Part shown: positions 29,394 through 38,725 of the stretch, one piece after another
How positions within the stretch are numbered: the first letter of the stretch is position 1
Layout: each line of letters opens with the position of its first letter
Source of the DNA: Acaricomes phytoseiuli DSM 14247
GTDB lineage: Bacteria > Actinomycetota > Actinomycetes > Actinomycetales > Micrococcaceae
Reading direction: 5' to 3'
Assembly: GCF_000376245.1 (NCBI RefSeq)
Contig: NZ_AQXM01000064.1
Span: 1 to 64,000, forward strand
DNA: 64,000 nucleotides
Notes under the pieces: generated by a model
The model's input: the letters and a program-made list of their open reading frames with translations, nothing else
Told to the model about the DNA's origin: nothing
Databases searched by the model: none
Made by a program: the position numbers and the translations under genes

Positions 29394-30302
29394 GTGAGCA
29401 ATCCCCCGAATCATTCAGCCAGCACCGCTTCGCCTTGGGGGCCTCAGGATCTGAGGGCATTACGGCAGCAGCGCCAGAAGCCGCGAACCGCCCAGCTGTC
29501 CGCATCTGCCGGCATCGTGGTCGAGGAAGTGCAGAGCGGCTGGGTCGGCGCGGTGCTGCGCACCGAGCGGTCCGGCGGCATGCATATCGTGGTCCTGGAA
29601 GATCGGCTTGGCAAGGTCCGTTCATTTCCGCTGGGCTTCGGCTTTCTCTTCGAAGGCGAGCCTGTCGAGCTCGTAGCAGCCGCGTCTACCACTCCTTCTA
29701 CTTCTGCTACCTCTGCAGGCTCAGCGCAGCGCACCGCATCCGGCTCGGTCAAGGTCCACGGGCAACGCGCCAGAGTAGCCAAAGCGAGCCGGATCTGGGT
29801 TGAGGGAAAGCACGACGCAGAACTCGTGGAGAAAGTCTGGGGCGATGATCTGCGCATCGAGGGAATCGTAGTCGAACCATTGGGAGGCATCGACGATCTT
29901 CCGGCGGTGGTCACCGAGTTCGGCCCCGGCCCGGAGCGGCGCCTGGCCATCCTGGTGGATCACCTGGTGCCAGGCAGCAAAGAGAACCGGATAGCTCAGG
30001 AGACGATGCGTCTGCCGGGGTCCGTCGGGAACGTGCTGATCGTCGGTCACCCGTATGTGGATGTCTGGCAAGCGATTAGGCCACAAGTTCTCGGAATCCC
30101 GTCCTGGCCCGAGATCCCTCGCTCCATGCCCTGGAAAATCGGGATCATGCAAGCCTTCGGTTGGCCTCATGCCGGCCCCGCCGATCTTGCCCAGGGCTGG
30201 CAACGACTCCTCAGTTCAGTACAGAGCTACGCCGATCTAGAACCCAGCTTGCTGGGCCGTGTCGAGGAAATGATTGATTTCCTGACTGCTGGAGTATCCT
30301 AA
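29394..30302 (+). CDS. DUF3097 domain protein
   Basis: An actinobacterial protein of unknown function, 302 residues from this start. After a poorly conserved N-terminus comes a small beta domain (GWVGAVLRTERSGGMHIVVLE), then a Toprim-like stretch (SRIWVEGKHDAELVEKVWGD and LAILVDHLVPGSKENRIA) and a conserved C-terminus with HPYVDVWQAIRP and WPEIPRSMPWKIG. The EGKHD and DHL motifs resemble Toprim metal-binding acids; this is inference. A GTG seven codons upstream (29373) is equally open, and neither start has a good Shine-Dalgarno. It diverges from hrcA. Confidence 0.85.
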   Translation: MSNPPNHSASTASPWGPQDLRALRQQRQKPRTAQLSASAGIVVEEVQSGWVGAVLRTERSGGMHIVVLEDRLGKVRSFPLGFGFLFEGEPVELVAAASTTPSTSATSAGSAQRTASGSVKVHGQRARVAKASRIWVEGKHDAELVEKVWGDDLRIEGIVVEPLGGIDDLPAVVTEFGPGPERRLAILVDHLVPGSKENRIAQETMRLPGSVGNVLIVGHPYVDVWQAIRPQVLGIPSWPEIPRSMPWKIGIMQAFGWPHAGPADLAQGWQRLLSSVQSYADLEPSLLGRVEEMIDFLTAGVS

Positions 30303-30352
30303 ATTCTTAGAGAGTTAAATGAGAAGCATTCAGAATCCGGAGGATGGCAACG

Positions 30353-30781
30353 GTGAATGGAACCGAACGGGATAGCAGGGAAAAGACCCGGCGCCCCGCA
30401 CGCCAGACGCCGTATTTCGAACCGGCCGCAGCCAATGCTCTGCCGCTCACCGCAACAGAGGATAAGCAGTACGCTTTCCTCGCTCATTGCGGCGGGATCC
30501 TCGGGTTTATCCCAGCGCTGGTAATTCACCTGATCTTCAAGGACCGGGGCCCGTTCACCGCTCAGGAATCCAAAGAAGCGCTCAACTTCACGCTGCCGCT
30601 GACGATTCTCGCGATCATCGCCAATATCCTGGCCTGGGTCTTCCCCAGCATCGGCGGGGTCTTCGCTTTGGTCTCGGTGCTGATCTGGGGATACCTGACG
30701 GTTTCCGCGCTCATCGCCGCGATTCATGTCAATAACGGCAATCCGTACCGCTACCCCCTGAATCTCCGGATCATCCGCTGA
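30353..30781 (+). CDS. DUF4870 domain membrane protein
   Basis: A 142-residue membrane protein of the DUF4870 (Tic20-like fold) family. The signature is AFLAHCGGILGFIPALVIHL, followed by KDRGPFTAQESKEALNF and two more helices, with a final NNGNPYRYPLNLRIIR. The ATG at 30344 directly abuts GGAGG (30339-30343), which is too close, so the GTG at 30353 with a nine-base spacing is chosen. The function is unknown. It ends one base before the convergent hemW stop. Confidence 0.9.
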   Translation: MNGTERDSREKTRRPARQTPYFEPAAANALPLTATEDKQYAFLAHCGGILGFIPALVIHLIFKDRGPFTAQESKEALNFTLPLTILAIIANILAWVFPSIGGVFALVSVLIWGYLTVSALIAAIHVNNGNPYRYPLNLRIIR

Positions 30782-30782
30782 A

Positions 30783-32012
30783 TCACTGATCCAGCAGTTC
30801 CCGCACTACAGCATCCGCGAGGAGCCTGCCCTGAAGCGTCAGCACTAGCCGCCTCTGGAAAACCGCTTTCGGTTCAATGAGTTCCCTGGCGATCAATCCG
30901 GGTATCCGGCTACGGCTCTGTGTGGAAAGGGAGCTGATGGCCAGGCCCCCAGCCAGCCGGACGCCGAGCATCACCTGTTCTAGCTGGCGGGTTGCATCGC
31001 TGAGGTTCTCACGCCCCGCCGCGGGCGATAGCTGCTCCGCTAAGCGCTGGGCATAGGCTCGAGGATGCTTGACGTTCCACCAGCGCACCCCGCCGATATG
31101 AGAGTGCGCGCCCGGTCCGATCCCCCACCAGTCGTCGCCGCGCCAGTAGGCGAGATTGTGCTGACAGGCGTCGTCCGGGGTATTAGCCCAGTTGCTGACT
31201 TCGTACCAGGATAAGCCCGCTGCACTGAGCACCTCCTCCGCCATAAGGTATTTATCCGCATGGTCGTCATCGTCGATATCAGCGATCTCACCGCGCCGAA
31301 CCTGCGCAGCCAGGCGCGTGCCCGCTTCGACGATCAAAGCGTACGCGGAAAGATGATCCGGCTGGCACTCGATCGCTGCGTCCAAAGAGCGCCGCCACTG
31401 ATCCATGCTCTCTCCGGGCGTACCGTAGATGAGATCCAAGGAGATCCGGAGACCCGCATCCCGGGCCCAGCGCACTGCTTCCGGAACCCGCTCCGGGGCA
31501 TGGGTTCGATCTAACACGCGAAGCACTTCGGGAACCGCCGACTGCATGCCGAAGGAGACCCTGGTAACCCCGCCGCGCGCCAGCTCCGCCAGAGACTCCG
31601 GGGTCACCGAATCCGGGTTCGCCTCGACCGTGATCTCAGCCCCGGGCGCGAGACCCCACTGCGTTTCGGCCTGCTGCAGCAAAGCGATGAGATCTGCCGC
31701 GGGCAGCAGAGTTGGCGTGCCGCCGCCGAAGAAGACCGAAGTGACAGCGCGCTCCGGTAATCCTGCCCGAGCGAGCACGGCTGCCGCCAGGTCCAGTTCC
31801 TTGCTGGCAGTGCCCGCGTACTCCCGTTGCGAAGCACCGCCACCGAGTTCCGAGGCGGTATAGGTATTGAAATCGCAGTATCCGCAACGCACCGAGCAGA
31901 ACGGAATATGCACATAAAGACCGAAGTGACGCTGCTGAGCTCCGTCCTGGACGCTCTCCGGAAGGGAGCCGTCAGCCGGAGGCACCTCGCCATCGGGGAG
32001 AGCGCTGGGCAT
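30783..32012 (-). CDS. hemW: Radical SAM heme chaperone HemW (formerly HemN-like)
   Basis: A 409-residue radical SAM protein with CSVRCGYCDFNTY, the Cys-x3-Cys-x2-Cys cluster site with the extra Cys-like spacing typical of HemW, followed by FFGGGTPTLL and LDLIYGTPGESMDQW. HemW inserts heme into respiratory enzymes and is often misnamed coproporphyrinogen oxidase. The cytochrome genes elsewhere in the window are plausible clients (inference). It starts 4 bases after lepA ends. Confidence 0.93.
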   Translation of the reverse strand: MPSALPDGEVPPADGSLPESVQDGAQQRHFGLYVHIPFCSVRCGYCDFNTYTASELGGGASQREYAGTASKELDLAAAVLARAGLPERAVTSVFFGGGTPTLLPAADLIALLQQAETQWGLAPGAEITVEANPDSVTPESLAELARGGVTRVSFGMQSAVPEVLRVLDRTHAPERVPEAVRWARDAGLRISLDLIYGTPGESMDQWRRSLDAAIECQPDHLSAYALIVEAGTRLAAQVRRGEIADIDDDDHADKYLMAEEVLSAAGLSWYEVSNWANTPDDACQHNLAYWRGDDWWGIGPGAHSHIGGVRWWNVKHPRAYAQRLAEQLSPAAGRENLSDATRQLEQVMLGVRLAGGLAISSLSTQSRSRIPGLIARELIEPKAVFQRRLVLTLQGRLLADAVVRELLDQ

Positions 32013-32015
32013 ATT

Positions 32016-33884
32016 TTACTTCTTCGCCTTGTCCTTGGCGTCTTTCGGCGATGCGGAGTCCGAGGATAGCGCAGCGATAAAGGCCTCTTGCGGCACCTCC
32101 ACCCTGCCGACCATCTTCATGCGTTTCTTGCCCTCTTTCTGCTTCTCCAGCAGTTTCCGCTTACGCGTGATATCGCCGCCGTAGCATTTGGCCAGCACGT
32201 CCTTGCGGATGGCCCGGATATTCTCACGCGCGATAATCCGGGAGCCGATGGCTGCCTGGATAGGCACCTCGAACTGCTGACGCGGAATGAGCTCACGGAG
32301 CTTAGCGGTCATCATCACTCCGTAGGCGTAGGCCTTATCCCGGTGCGTGATGGCGCTGAACGCATCCACGGTCTCTCCTTGGAGCAGGATGTCGACCTTG
32401 ACCAGATCGGCGGACTGCTCGCCATCGGCCTTCCAGTCCAGAGAAGCGTACCCGCGGGTCTTGGATTTGAGGGAGTCGAAGAAATCGAAGACGATCTCTG
32501 CCAATGGCAGCCAGTACCGCAGTTCCACCCGGTCTTCGGAAAGATAATCCATTCCGCGCAGCTGACCGCGCCGGGACTGGCACAGCTCCATGATCGCACC
32601 GACGAATTCACTGGGCGAGATGATGGTCGCGGACACCATGGGCTCCCGGACCTCGGCAATCTTTCCGGCCGGGAATTCGCTCGGGTTGGTCACCGTCACG
32701 TTCTTCTTATCTTCCAGGGTGACCTCATAGACCACATTCGGCGCGGTGGAGATCAGGTCCAGGCCGAATTCCCGCTCCAGCCTCTCCCGAACGATCTCCA
32801 AATGCAGCAGACCCAGGAAACCCACTCGGAAGCCGAAGCCCAGCGCTGCGGAAGTCTCCGGTTCGTAGACCAGGGCGGCGTCGTTGAGCTTGAGTTTATC
32901 CAGCGCCTCACGCAGAGCCGGATAGTCGGAGCCGTCGATCGGGTACAGGCCAGAGAACACCATGGGCTTCGGGTCTTGGTAACCGCCGATCTGCTCCTGC
33001 GCCGGTTTAACGGCATTGGTCACGGTATCGCCGACTTTGGACTGCCGAACATCCTTCACGCCGGTAATCAGGTATCCCACCTCACCAACACTGAGGCCCG
33101 CGGAAGGCGTCGGTTCCGGTGAGCTAACACCGATCTCCAGGAGTTCGTGGCTGACTCCCGTGGACATCATTTGAATCCGCTCCCGCGGGCTCAGCTTGCC
33201 ATCGACCACCCGCACGTAGGTGACGACCCCTCGATAGGTGTCATAGACCGAGTCGAAGATCATCGCCCGCGCGGGAGCTTCGGCATCGCCGGTCGGGGCG
33301 GGGAAGGTCTCGACGATCCGGTTCAGTAGAGCCTCTACGCCCTGGCCGGTTTTACCGGAGACCTGGAGCACCTCCTCCGGCTCCACACCGATCAGGCCCG
33401 CGATTTCGGCCGCGTACTTCTCCGGTTGAGCCGCCGGTAGGTCGATCTTATTGAGCACCGGGATGATAGTGAGGTCGTTCTCGATGGCCAGGTAGAGATT
33501 AGCCAGGGTCTGGGCCTCGATGCCCTGGGCCGCGTCGACCAGCAGGATCGCACCTTCGCAAGCAGCCAGTGATCGGGAGACTTCGTAGGTGAAATCGACG
33601 TGCCCGGGCGTGTCGATCATATTGAGGCAGTAATTGACGCCGTCGACCTCCCAGGGCAGGCGGACCGCCTGAGACTTGATGGTGATGCCGCGCTCCCGCT
33701 CGATGTCCATCCGATCCAGGTACTGGGCTTTCATATCCCGCTGCTCGACCACCCCGGTCAGCTGCAGCATCCGGTCCGCAAGCGTGGACTTGCCGTGGTC
33801 GATGTGCGCGATAATGCAGAAATTACGGATGATCGCCGGATCGGTCGCGGCGGGCACCGGCGCGGTGCGGGCCATAGGAGACAC
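32016..33884 (-). CDS. lepA: Elongation factor 4 (LepA)
   Basis: A translational GTPase that back-translocates or helps assemble ribosomes. The 622-residue protein has [13 protein letters not shown] (G1), the EF-4 TIKSQAVRL switch, [12 protein letters not shown] (G3), NKIDLP (G4), EF-G-like domains and the LepA-specific C-terminus with [20 protein letters not shown]. The GTG at 33884 has GAGGAA nine bases upstream. A lysine/aspartate tail ends the protein. It runs into hemW with a three-base gap. Confidence 0.97.
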   Translation of the reverse strand: MSPMARTAPVPAATDPAIIRNFCIIAHIDHGKSTLADRMLQLTGVVEQRDMKAQYLDRMDIERERGITIKSQAVRLPWEVDGVNYCLNMIDTPGHVDFTYEVSRSLAACEGAILLVDAAQGIEAQTLANLYLAIENDLTIIPVLNKIDLPAAQPEKYAAEIAGLIGVEPEEVLQVSGKTGQGVEALLNRIVETFPAPTGDAEAPARAMIFDSVYDTYRGVVTYVRVVDGKLSPRERIQMMSTGVSHELLEIGVSSPEPTPSAGLSVGEVGYLITGVKDVRQSKVGDTVTNAVKPAQEQIGGYQDPKPMVFSGLYPIDGSDYPALREALDKLKLNDAALVYEPETSAALGFGFRVGFLGLLHLEIVRERLEREFGLDLISTAPNVVYEVTLEDKKNVTVTNPSEFPAGKIAEVREPMVSATIISPSEFVGAIMELCQSRRGQLRGMDYLSEDRVELRYWLPLAEIVFDFFDSLKSKTRGYASLDWKADGEQSADLVKVDILLQGETVDAFSAITHRDKAYAYGVMMTAKLRELIPRQQFEVPIQAAIGSRIIARENIRAIRKDVLAKCYGGDITRKRKLLEKQKEGKKRMKMVGRVEVPQEAFIAALSSDSASPKDAKDKAKK

Positions 33885-34202
33885 TAGTTAAGATTCCTCA
33901 TCGTGCTGCGGTTTTCCATCTATTCTCCCATGACTTTCTTTCCTCTGTTGCCGGTTTTTTGATACCTTCCGCGACTTCTGATGGGTTTCGAACGGCATCA
34001 GAAGTCACGGAAGGTATCAAAAACGCACTGAACAGCTTCTACGAACGCTCGTAAGATCTGCTAAACTTTTCCTTTGTGTGATCGCGCGGGTTGGCGAGCA
34101 CCGTGGAGGTTCTTCGGCGTTCACCGCATCGAGTCCCCACTCTGCAACGGAGTGCCTCCAACGCCCTCTAGACCCATTTCCTTAGACAAGAGAGTTCTTT
34201 AC
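33885..34202. other. Divergent lepA / rpsT intergenic region
   Basis: 318 bases holding two outward promoters and hairpin copy B (33956-34023). A -10-like TAAACT near 34060 could serve rpsT. No gene is visible between. The long hairpin with T/A runs at both ends sits where no known transcript should end. Confidence 0.5.
33956..34023. repeat. Long inverted repeat (hairpin family copy B)
   Basis: Arms of 28 bases (33956-33983 and 33996-34023) pair with a single mismatch (C33972/A34007) around a 12-base loop that contains TTCGAA. The arms begin with TTTTT and end with AAAAA, so either strand would give a stem plus U-tract. The right-arm core TCAGAAGTCAC is identical to copies A and C. Confidence 0.85.
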
Positions 34203-34469
34203 GTGGCTAATATCAAGTCCCAGAAGAAGCGCATTCTCACCAATGAGAAGCGCCGGCAGCGCAACGTCGCCGTCAAATCCGAGCTGCGCACGGCAGTACG
34301 CGCCGTCAACGAGGCGGTTGCCTCCAGTGACCAGGAAGCAGCCTCCACGGCCCTGGCGACTGCCAGCCGGAAACTGGACAAAGCAGTCAGCAAAGGCGTA
34401 ATCCACGCTAACCAGGCTGCTAACCGCAAATCTGCTATCGCCAAGAAGGTCAACGGCCTGAAGGGCTGA
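34203..34469 (+). CDS. rpsT: 30S ribosomal protein S20
   Basis: Primary 16S rRNA-binding protein of the small subunit. The 88-residue basic helical protein starts [20 protein letters not shown], fully typical, and ends AKKVNGLKG. The frame opens 43 codons earlier, but the GTG at 34203 is fixed by the family start and by AAGAGAG upstream. It is followed by its own terminator. Confidence 0.98.
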   Translation: MANIKSQKKRILTNEKRRQRNVAVKSELRTAVRAVNEAVASSDQEAASTALATASRKLDKAVSKGVIHANQAANRKSAIAKKVNGLKG

Positions 34470-34493
34470 TCAGCGGACCGCAGAGCTACATCT

Positions 34494-34540
34494 GAAGCGG
34501 CGGGGTATCACAGGTTCTGTGATATCTCGCCGCTTCTTTC
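34494..34540 (+). terminator. Rho-independent terminator of rpsT
   Basis: A 20-base stem (34494-34513 with 34517-34536; two G-U-type mismatches) closes a GTT loop and runs into TTTCGTT. It lies 25 bases after the rpsT stop. Confidence 0.88.
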
Positions 34541-34611
34541 GTTAAGCACTTTTCCAATGATGGCTACTAATGATGTTGCTTGCGGGCTTTGCCTCCGGAG
34601 ATAGTTGTTCT

Positions 34612-34967
34612 ATGAACCAGAACCGTGACGCTGAAGTGGTTCTGGCGGAACTGCTGAAAACGCTCAGCGAAGAACCCAGCTCCACGATCATCGTGCGGAG
34701 GCCTGGGTAGAAAGCCCGCAAAGCGTATGCATTGTCTACGACGACAATCGATACGATCTGGGAACGCTCGGGACGCGGATCACTTTTCCACCTCATGCTC
34801 GGGACAACGACCCAAGCTCAACGGGAGAAGACGTGGCGATGAGTCTGATCGAGCCGCTCGGCGGGGCACCGGCCGACTATATGCGCCCTGGGCCCCAAGG
34901 GGTGACTTGGTTATGGCTCAGGGGCGCAGATTTTCCCGCTTTGCCCCAGCGACCCGCTGCCCCATGA
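34612..34967 (+). pseudogene. Small hypothetical gene, split by a frameshift
   Basis: An ATG at 34612 with GGAG eleven bases upstream opens a 32-codon frame (MNQNRDAEVVLAELLKTLSE and so on) that stops at TAG 34708. A second frame, offset by -1, is open from 34635 to TGA 34967 without a good start. It encodes a protein-like sequence containing AEAWVESPQSVCIVYDDN, YDLGTLGTRITFPPHARD and GVTWLWLRGADFPALP. Joining the two anywhere in the overlap 34635-34707 gives a single protein of about 118 residues. I do not recognise the family; the size and Trp/Asp-rich makeup would suit a small cytoplasmic protein. It ends flush against the convergent holA stop. It could be a decayed gene, a sequencing error or, less likely, a frameshifted gene. 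Confidence 0.55.
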
Positions 34968-36017
34968 TCAGTCGTGAGCGGCCAGTGCGATGACCGTGAC
35001 GGCGCGCTCCACCGCGTAGACCGGGTCCCGGCCGGTGCCTTTGACCTGCGCATCAGCATCGGCGAGGGCTCGCAACGCCCTCGCCAGGCCGCTTTCGCTC
35101 CAGCGATCCGCCTCGCGGCGCGCCTGATCAACCTGCCAAGGGGCCATACCCAGTTCTTTGGCGAGAGAAGCCGCTGAGCCACGGGCGCCATGCACTTTCG
35201 CGACGGAACGGACTTTCATGGCCAGGGCTGCGACCATCGGCACCGGATCGACCCCGGTGGCCAGGGAATGCCGGAGCAGGGAGAGCGCCGCGGGAGCATT
35301 GCCCGCGATCGCGGCATCAGCAACCCGGAAGGCGGTTACTTCGACGCGGCCGCCATAATACTTCTCCACGGATTCCCGCGAAACGGTTCCTTCGACATCG
35401 GCCATGAGCTGATGGCAGGCCGTGGCCAGCTCGCTGATCTGCGCGCCCACCGCAGTGACGAGCTCACGGACCGCGTCCGGCTCGATCCGGCGGGAGAAAG
35501 CGGCGAACTCGGCTTTGACGAACTCTACTTTCTCAGACTCTTTCTTGATGGGCTGGCATTCGACGACCGGAGCTCCGGAAGCTTTGATCGCGTCGAGCAG
35601 CTTCTTGCCCCGGACCCCGCCGCTATGGTGCAGTACCAGCACGCAGTCCGGCGCGGGCGTTTCAAGATAGGCCAGAGCCTCCTCCAGGAAGGCATCGTTC
35701 ATCGTGGCCACTGCGCTGATCTCGATGAGCTTGGCTTCGCCGAAAAGCGACGGGCTACTGAGCCTCGACAACTCTCCAGACGGATACGTCGAAGCATCCA
35801 GACGACTCAGTTCAAGATCCGGATGTGCCTGTCGCTGCGACTGCCGGAAGGCGTCCATCGCGCGCAAGGCCAAGTATTCTTCGGAACCCTGGATCAGGAT
35901 CACCGGTGCTTCAGGAATCTGCTGCCAGGAAACCACGCGAGCGGCGGTTTTCGAGGCGGCGCGCTTCCCGGATTCGGAAGCTGCGGATCTGCTGGCGGGA
36001 GACACGCTCTTAGCCAA
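34968..36017 (-). CDS. holA: DNA polymerase III subunit delta
   Basis: The clamp-loader delta subunit that opens the sliding clamp. The 349-residue protein has PVILIQGSEEYLALRAMDAF at the start of the AAA+-like fold, the degenerate nucleotide-site region, LAYLETPAPDCVLVLHHSGG and the C-terminal collar domain (AVERAVTVIALAAHD). The N-terminal 30 residues are extra, rich in Ser, Ala and Lys. It is followed upstream by comEC, in the usual comEA-comEC-holA order. Confidence 0.93.
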   Translation of the reverse strand: MAKSVSPASRSAASESGKRAASKTAARVVSWQQIPEAPVILIQGSEEYLALRAMDAFRQSQRQAHPDLELSRLDASTYPSGELSRLSSPSLFGEAKLIEISAVATMNDAFLEEALAYLETPAPDCVLVLHHSGGVRGKKLLDAIKASGAPVVECQPIKKESEKVEFVKAEFAAFSRRIEPDAVRELVTAVGAQISELATACHQLMADVEGTVSRESVEKYYGGRVEVTAFRVADAAIAGNAPAALSLLRHSLATGVDPVPMVAALAMKVRSVAKVHGARGSAASLAKELGMAPWQVDQARREADRWSESGLARALRALADADAQVKGTGRDPVYAVERAVTVIALAAHD

Positions 36018-36053
36018 TCATGAAGCACCGACAAACCGAAACCCACGACACCT

Positions 36054-37769
36054 TCACCACGGCAAGCCAGAGAATATCCGGACGGAACCCCGGGCCAGAA
36101 CGTAACCGGCCCATCCGGCGAGGGCCGCGCTTCCGGTCACCAGAAGTGGCAGCAGCATCGTACCCGCGCGAGTTCGGCCGAAGCATGCCCGCCAGCGCGT
36201 CCCGGTTTCTCTCATCCTGCTCCGGGACGGCCCAAAAGCCGCGAAGCCGATCATGATGATTCCGCTGAGAAGCAGCATCAAGAAGAACCCCGCGCTGCCC
36301 TCGGCCCACGGCAGGGCCGCTCCTGGCAGTACCGCGGTGATCTTGGCGATCTGCGCCACCCAGCTCGCGCCCAGACCGGCTAACCATAATGCCGCAGTGG
36401 TGAGCGGCGTCAGCAACGATGAGCTGAGCACCGCGATCATTCCCAGAGCGGTCACAGGAGGAACCGCAGCTGCCGCGAGCAGATTCGCCGGGACGGCGTA
36501 GAGGGTCAGCCGAGGCTGGAGCAGTACGAGCAGCGGAGCGCAGAAGAGCTGGGCTGCCAGCGGCGCCGTGACCGCCAAGGCGAGCCAGTCTGGTAAGCAG
36601 CGGCGTAATCCTTCGTAGAGCGGGCGGCCCAACGCCAGCAGCCCTGCCGTGGCCGCCACAGACAGGAGGAAGCCGAAATCGACCGAGAGCCACGGATCAC
36701 TCAGCAGCATACCGATCACGGCAAGGCATAAGAGCGGGCCGGCCCTGGCACGGCGTCCGCCAAGAACCGCTAGGAGCCCCAGCGCGGCCATCACCGCTGC
36801 ACGGATCACGCTGGGGTCCGGGCCGACAAGCGCCACGAATCCGGCCAGGCTCACTCCCCCGATCAGGATTCCCAGTCGCCGGGGCAGGCGCAGCCATCTC
36901 GCCACCGCGAGCACCCCGACCAAGAGCATCAGGCAATTGCTTCCGCTCACGGCGGTCAGATGCGTCAACCCAGCTACTTTCATGGCTTCATCGAGCTCCT
37001 CGCTCTGGGCGGAGCGGTCTCCCAGCACCATGCCGTTCAACAGCGCAGCGGCCTCCGGCCACTCCCGCCAGAGTTCGCTGGTTCTCTGCGTGAATTCCCG
37101 GCGCAGCTGAGGCAGGACGGCAGAGTCTCGCCTGGTGATTTCCTGCGGCGGGCCGCGCGGGACGAATGCTGCGGCAGTAGTTCGGGGCGATGGATGTTGC
37201 AGCAGGTTCCCTGGCACCAGAAAGCGATCCCCCGGGTTCAGCTCCCGCCAGGCAGCAGCCTCGGATGCCCGGACGGCTACGGGGAGCGAAATCGCGGCAG
37301 GGCTCCCGAAGCCCGGCACTGCCGCACCGGGCCAGCGCGCCATGAGCAGGGTCGCCCGGAACTCTGTGCCTTCACCCGCTGCGCTGCTGGAAGGGCCCGT
37401 GCTGAGGGGAATGGTATCCACGCGGAGTTCAGCCTGGAAAGTCTCGCGCTCAGTCATCGCCTGCTGCCAGTCATCCGGTATGCGCTGCCAGCCGATAGCA
37501 GAAAGCACCAGCACGATGGCTGCCAGCAATAGCACGAAAAGGAGCTGTACCGCTAGGGTGTTCCACCGCGTGCGGCTTCTCGACTGAAACCCCGCGAAGC
37601 AGAAGACGCCCACGCTGATACCGATCAGCAGCAACGCCAGGAAGAGCGATGCACCGGCTTCGATGCGAACCGCCACTGAGGAAGCCGTGAAAGCCGATAT
37701 CGCCGCTGGGAATAGCCTGGCGTCAACAGGCTGAGGGCCGGCTGGGCCGGCTGGGCCGGCTGCGGTCAC
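36054..37769 (-). CDS. comEC: ComEC/Rec2 competence channel protein, lacking the metallo-beta-lactamase domain
   Basis: A polytopic membrane protein that forms the channel for transformed DNA. The 571 residues include the DUF4131 N-terminal region, the Competence domain with HLTAVSGSNCLMLLVGVLAV and GPDPSVIRAAVMA, and about ten membrane helices. The protein stops (VLARGSVRIFSGLPW) soon after the last helix. Many actinobacterial ComEC proteins continue with a metallo-beta-lactamase-like nuclease domain, which is absent here; holA follows after 36 bases. Tandem GCTGGGCCG repeats encode AGPAGPAGP at the start. It overlaps comEA by four bases. Confidence 0.9.
   Translation of the reverse strand: MTAAGPAGPAGPQPVDARLFPAAISAFTASSVAVRIEAGASLFLALLLIGISVGVFCFAGFQSRSRTRWNTLAVQLLFVLLLAAIVLVLSAIGWQRIPDDWQQAMTERETFQAELRVDTIPLSTGPSSSAAGEGTEFRATLLMARWPGAAVPGFGSPAAISLPVAVRASEAAAWRELNPGDRFLVPGNLLQHPSPRTTAAAFVPRGPPQEITRRDSAVLPQLRREFTQRTSELWREWPEAAALLNGMVLGDRSAQSEELDEAMKVAGLTHLTAVSGSNCLMLLVGVLAVARWLRLPRRLGILIGGVSLAGFVALVGPDPSVIRAAVMAALGLLAVLGGRRARAGPLLCLAVIGMLLSDPWLSVDFGFLLSVAATAGLLALGRPLYEGLRRCLPDWLALAVTAPLAAQLFCAPLLVLLQPRLTLYAVPANLLAAAAVPPVTALGMIAVLSSSLLTPLTTAALWLAGLGASWVAQIAKITAVLPGAALPWAEGSAGFFLMLLLSGIIMIGFAAFGPSRSRMRETGTRWRACFGRTRAGTMLLPLLVTGSAALAGWAGYVLARGSVRIFSGLPW
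37735..37763. repeat. Tandem 9-bp repeat at the start of comEC
   Basis: GCTGGGCCG recurs about three times, encoding Ala-Gly-Pro units at residues 4-12 of ComEC on the minus strand. Such a repeat can change length by slippage in steps of three residues. Confidence 0.8.
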
Positions 37770-38656
37770 CAGCTGACCAGCGGGGTCAGCGTTTCCAGGA
37801 GCTTAGGCCCTATGCCACTAACGGCCTCGAGCTGCTGAGCAGAGGTGAACCGGCCGAAACGCTCGCGCCAGTCGACAATGCGCTGGGACAGCGCGGGGCC
37901 GATTCCCGGCAGAGCCGTGAGCTGCTCCGCCGTTGCGGTATTCACGTTGACTTTTCCGGTGTCGCCGGCGGTTTTCAACCCTTTGTCCCCGGAAGCCTGG
38001 GCTCCGGATGACCCAGAACTCACCGTAGCTTGCGCGCCCTGGTCGGCAGCCTCCTCCGCGGTGAGGACAAGCAGCTGCTCGCCGTCCTGTACCGGGGCGG
38101 CGAGATTCAGCAGCTCTGGTGCGGCTCCTGGCAAAACCCCTCCCGCCGCATCAAGCGCCTGGTAAACCCGGCTGCCGGCCGATACCGTCACGATTCCAGG
38201 GCGCTGGACCGCGCCGGCAACATGCACGATCAGTGGTTGCACCGCCGCTTCGCTGCTCACCGAACCATCACTGCCCTGCTCACCTGGCTGGTTATTTATT
38301 TGATCATCAGACGTCGGCTGGCCGGCGGAGAGACTCACCTGAGCCACCAGCCGCTCCTGAGTGCCTGCTCCGGCATCCCGACCCTGAAGCAGCCAGAGCG
38401 CAGTGCCGGCACCGAGCAGGATCAGCGTCGCCGTGAGCATGACGGAAAGACGTACTCGCCACCGGAAGGGGCCGACGTCCTGCGGCTGCCGGATGGCCGA
38501 GTCGGCATCCAAGTGGGGATCCTGAGACTCTGTGGTCTCTGTGCTGAGTTCCGGGAAGAGCTCCGCTACCCGCCGCCCTGTGGGCAGGGGTGAGTTGGTT
38601 AGGACGCGACGTCCAGGACGTCTCCTCTTCACGGTTAGCAGCGGGAGCGGGCTCAT
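37766..38656 (-). CDS. comEA: ComEA-type DNA-binding receptor
   Basis: Membrane-anchored DNA receptor for competence. The 296 residues comprise a cytoplasmic N-terminus (about 70), one membrane helix (RLSVMLTATLILLGAGTALW), a SLBB domain (PLIVHVAGAVQRPGIVTV) and a C-terminal pair of helix-hairpin-helix motifs (ATAEQLTALPGIGPALSQRI and LEAVSGIGPKLLETL). It lies upstream of comEC with a four-base overlap. Confidence 0.94.
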   Translation of the reverse strand: MSPLPLLTVKRRRPGRRVLTNSPLPTGRRVAELFPELSTETTESQDPHLDADSAIRQPQDVGPFRWRVRLSVMLTATLILLGAGTALWLLQGRDAGAGTQERLVAQVSLSAGQPTSDDQINNQPGEQGSDGSVSSEAAVQPLIVHVAGAVQRPGIVTVSAGSRVYQALDAAGGVLPGAAPELLNLAAPVQDGEQLLVLTAEEAADQGAQATVSSGSSGAQASGDKGLKTAGDTGKVNVNTATAEQLTALPGIGPALSQRIVDWRERFGRFTSAQQLEAVSGIGPKLLETLTPLVSW

Positions 38657-38725
38657 GCCGGCAGCTTAGGCAGGCGGCTCTGGAGTCCAGGCACCCCGGA
38701 GGGCAAATGTGAGGTAAACCCGTGC

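Noticed and set aside
34635-34707. Programmed -1 frameshift in the small gene between rpsT and holA
   Set aside because: The overlap contains AAAA but no X-XXY-YYZ heptamer and no obvious downstream stem, so decay or sequencing error is simpler.
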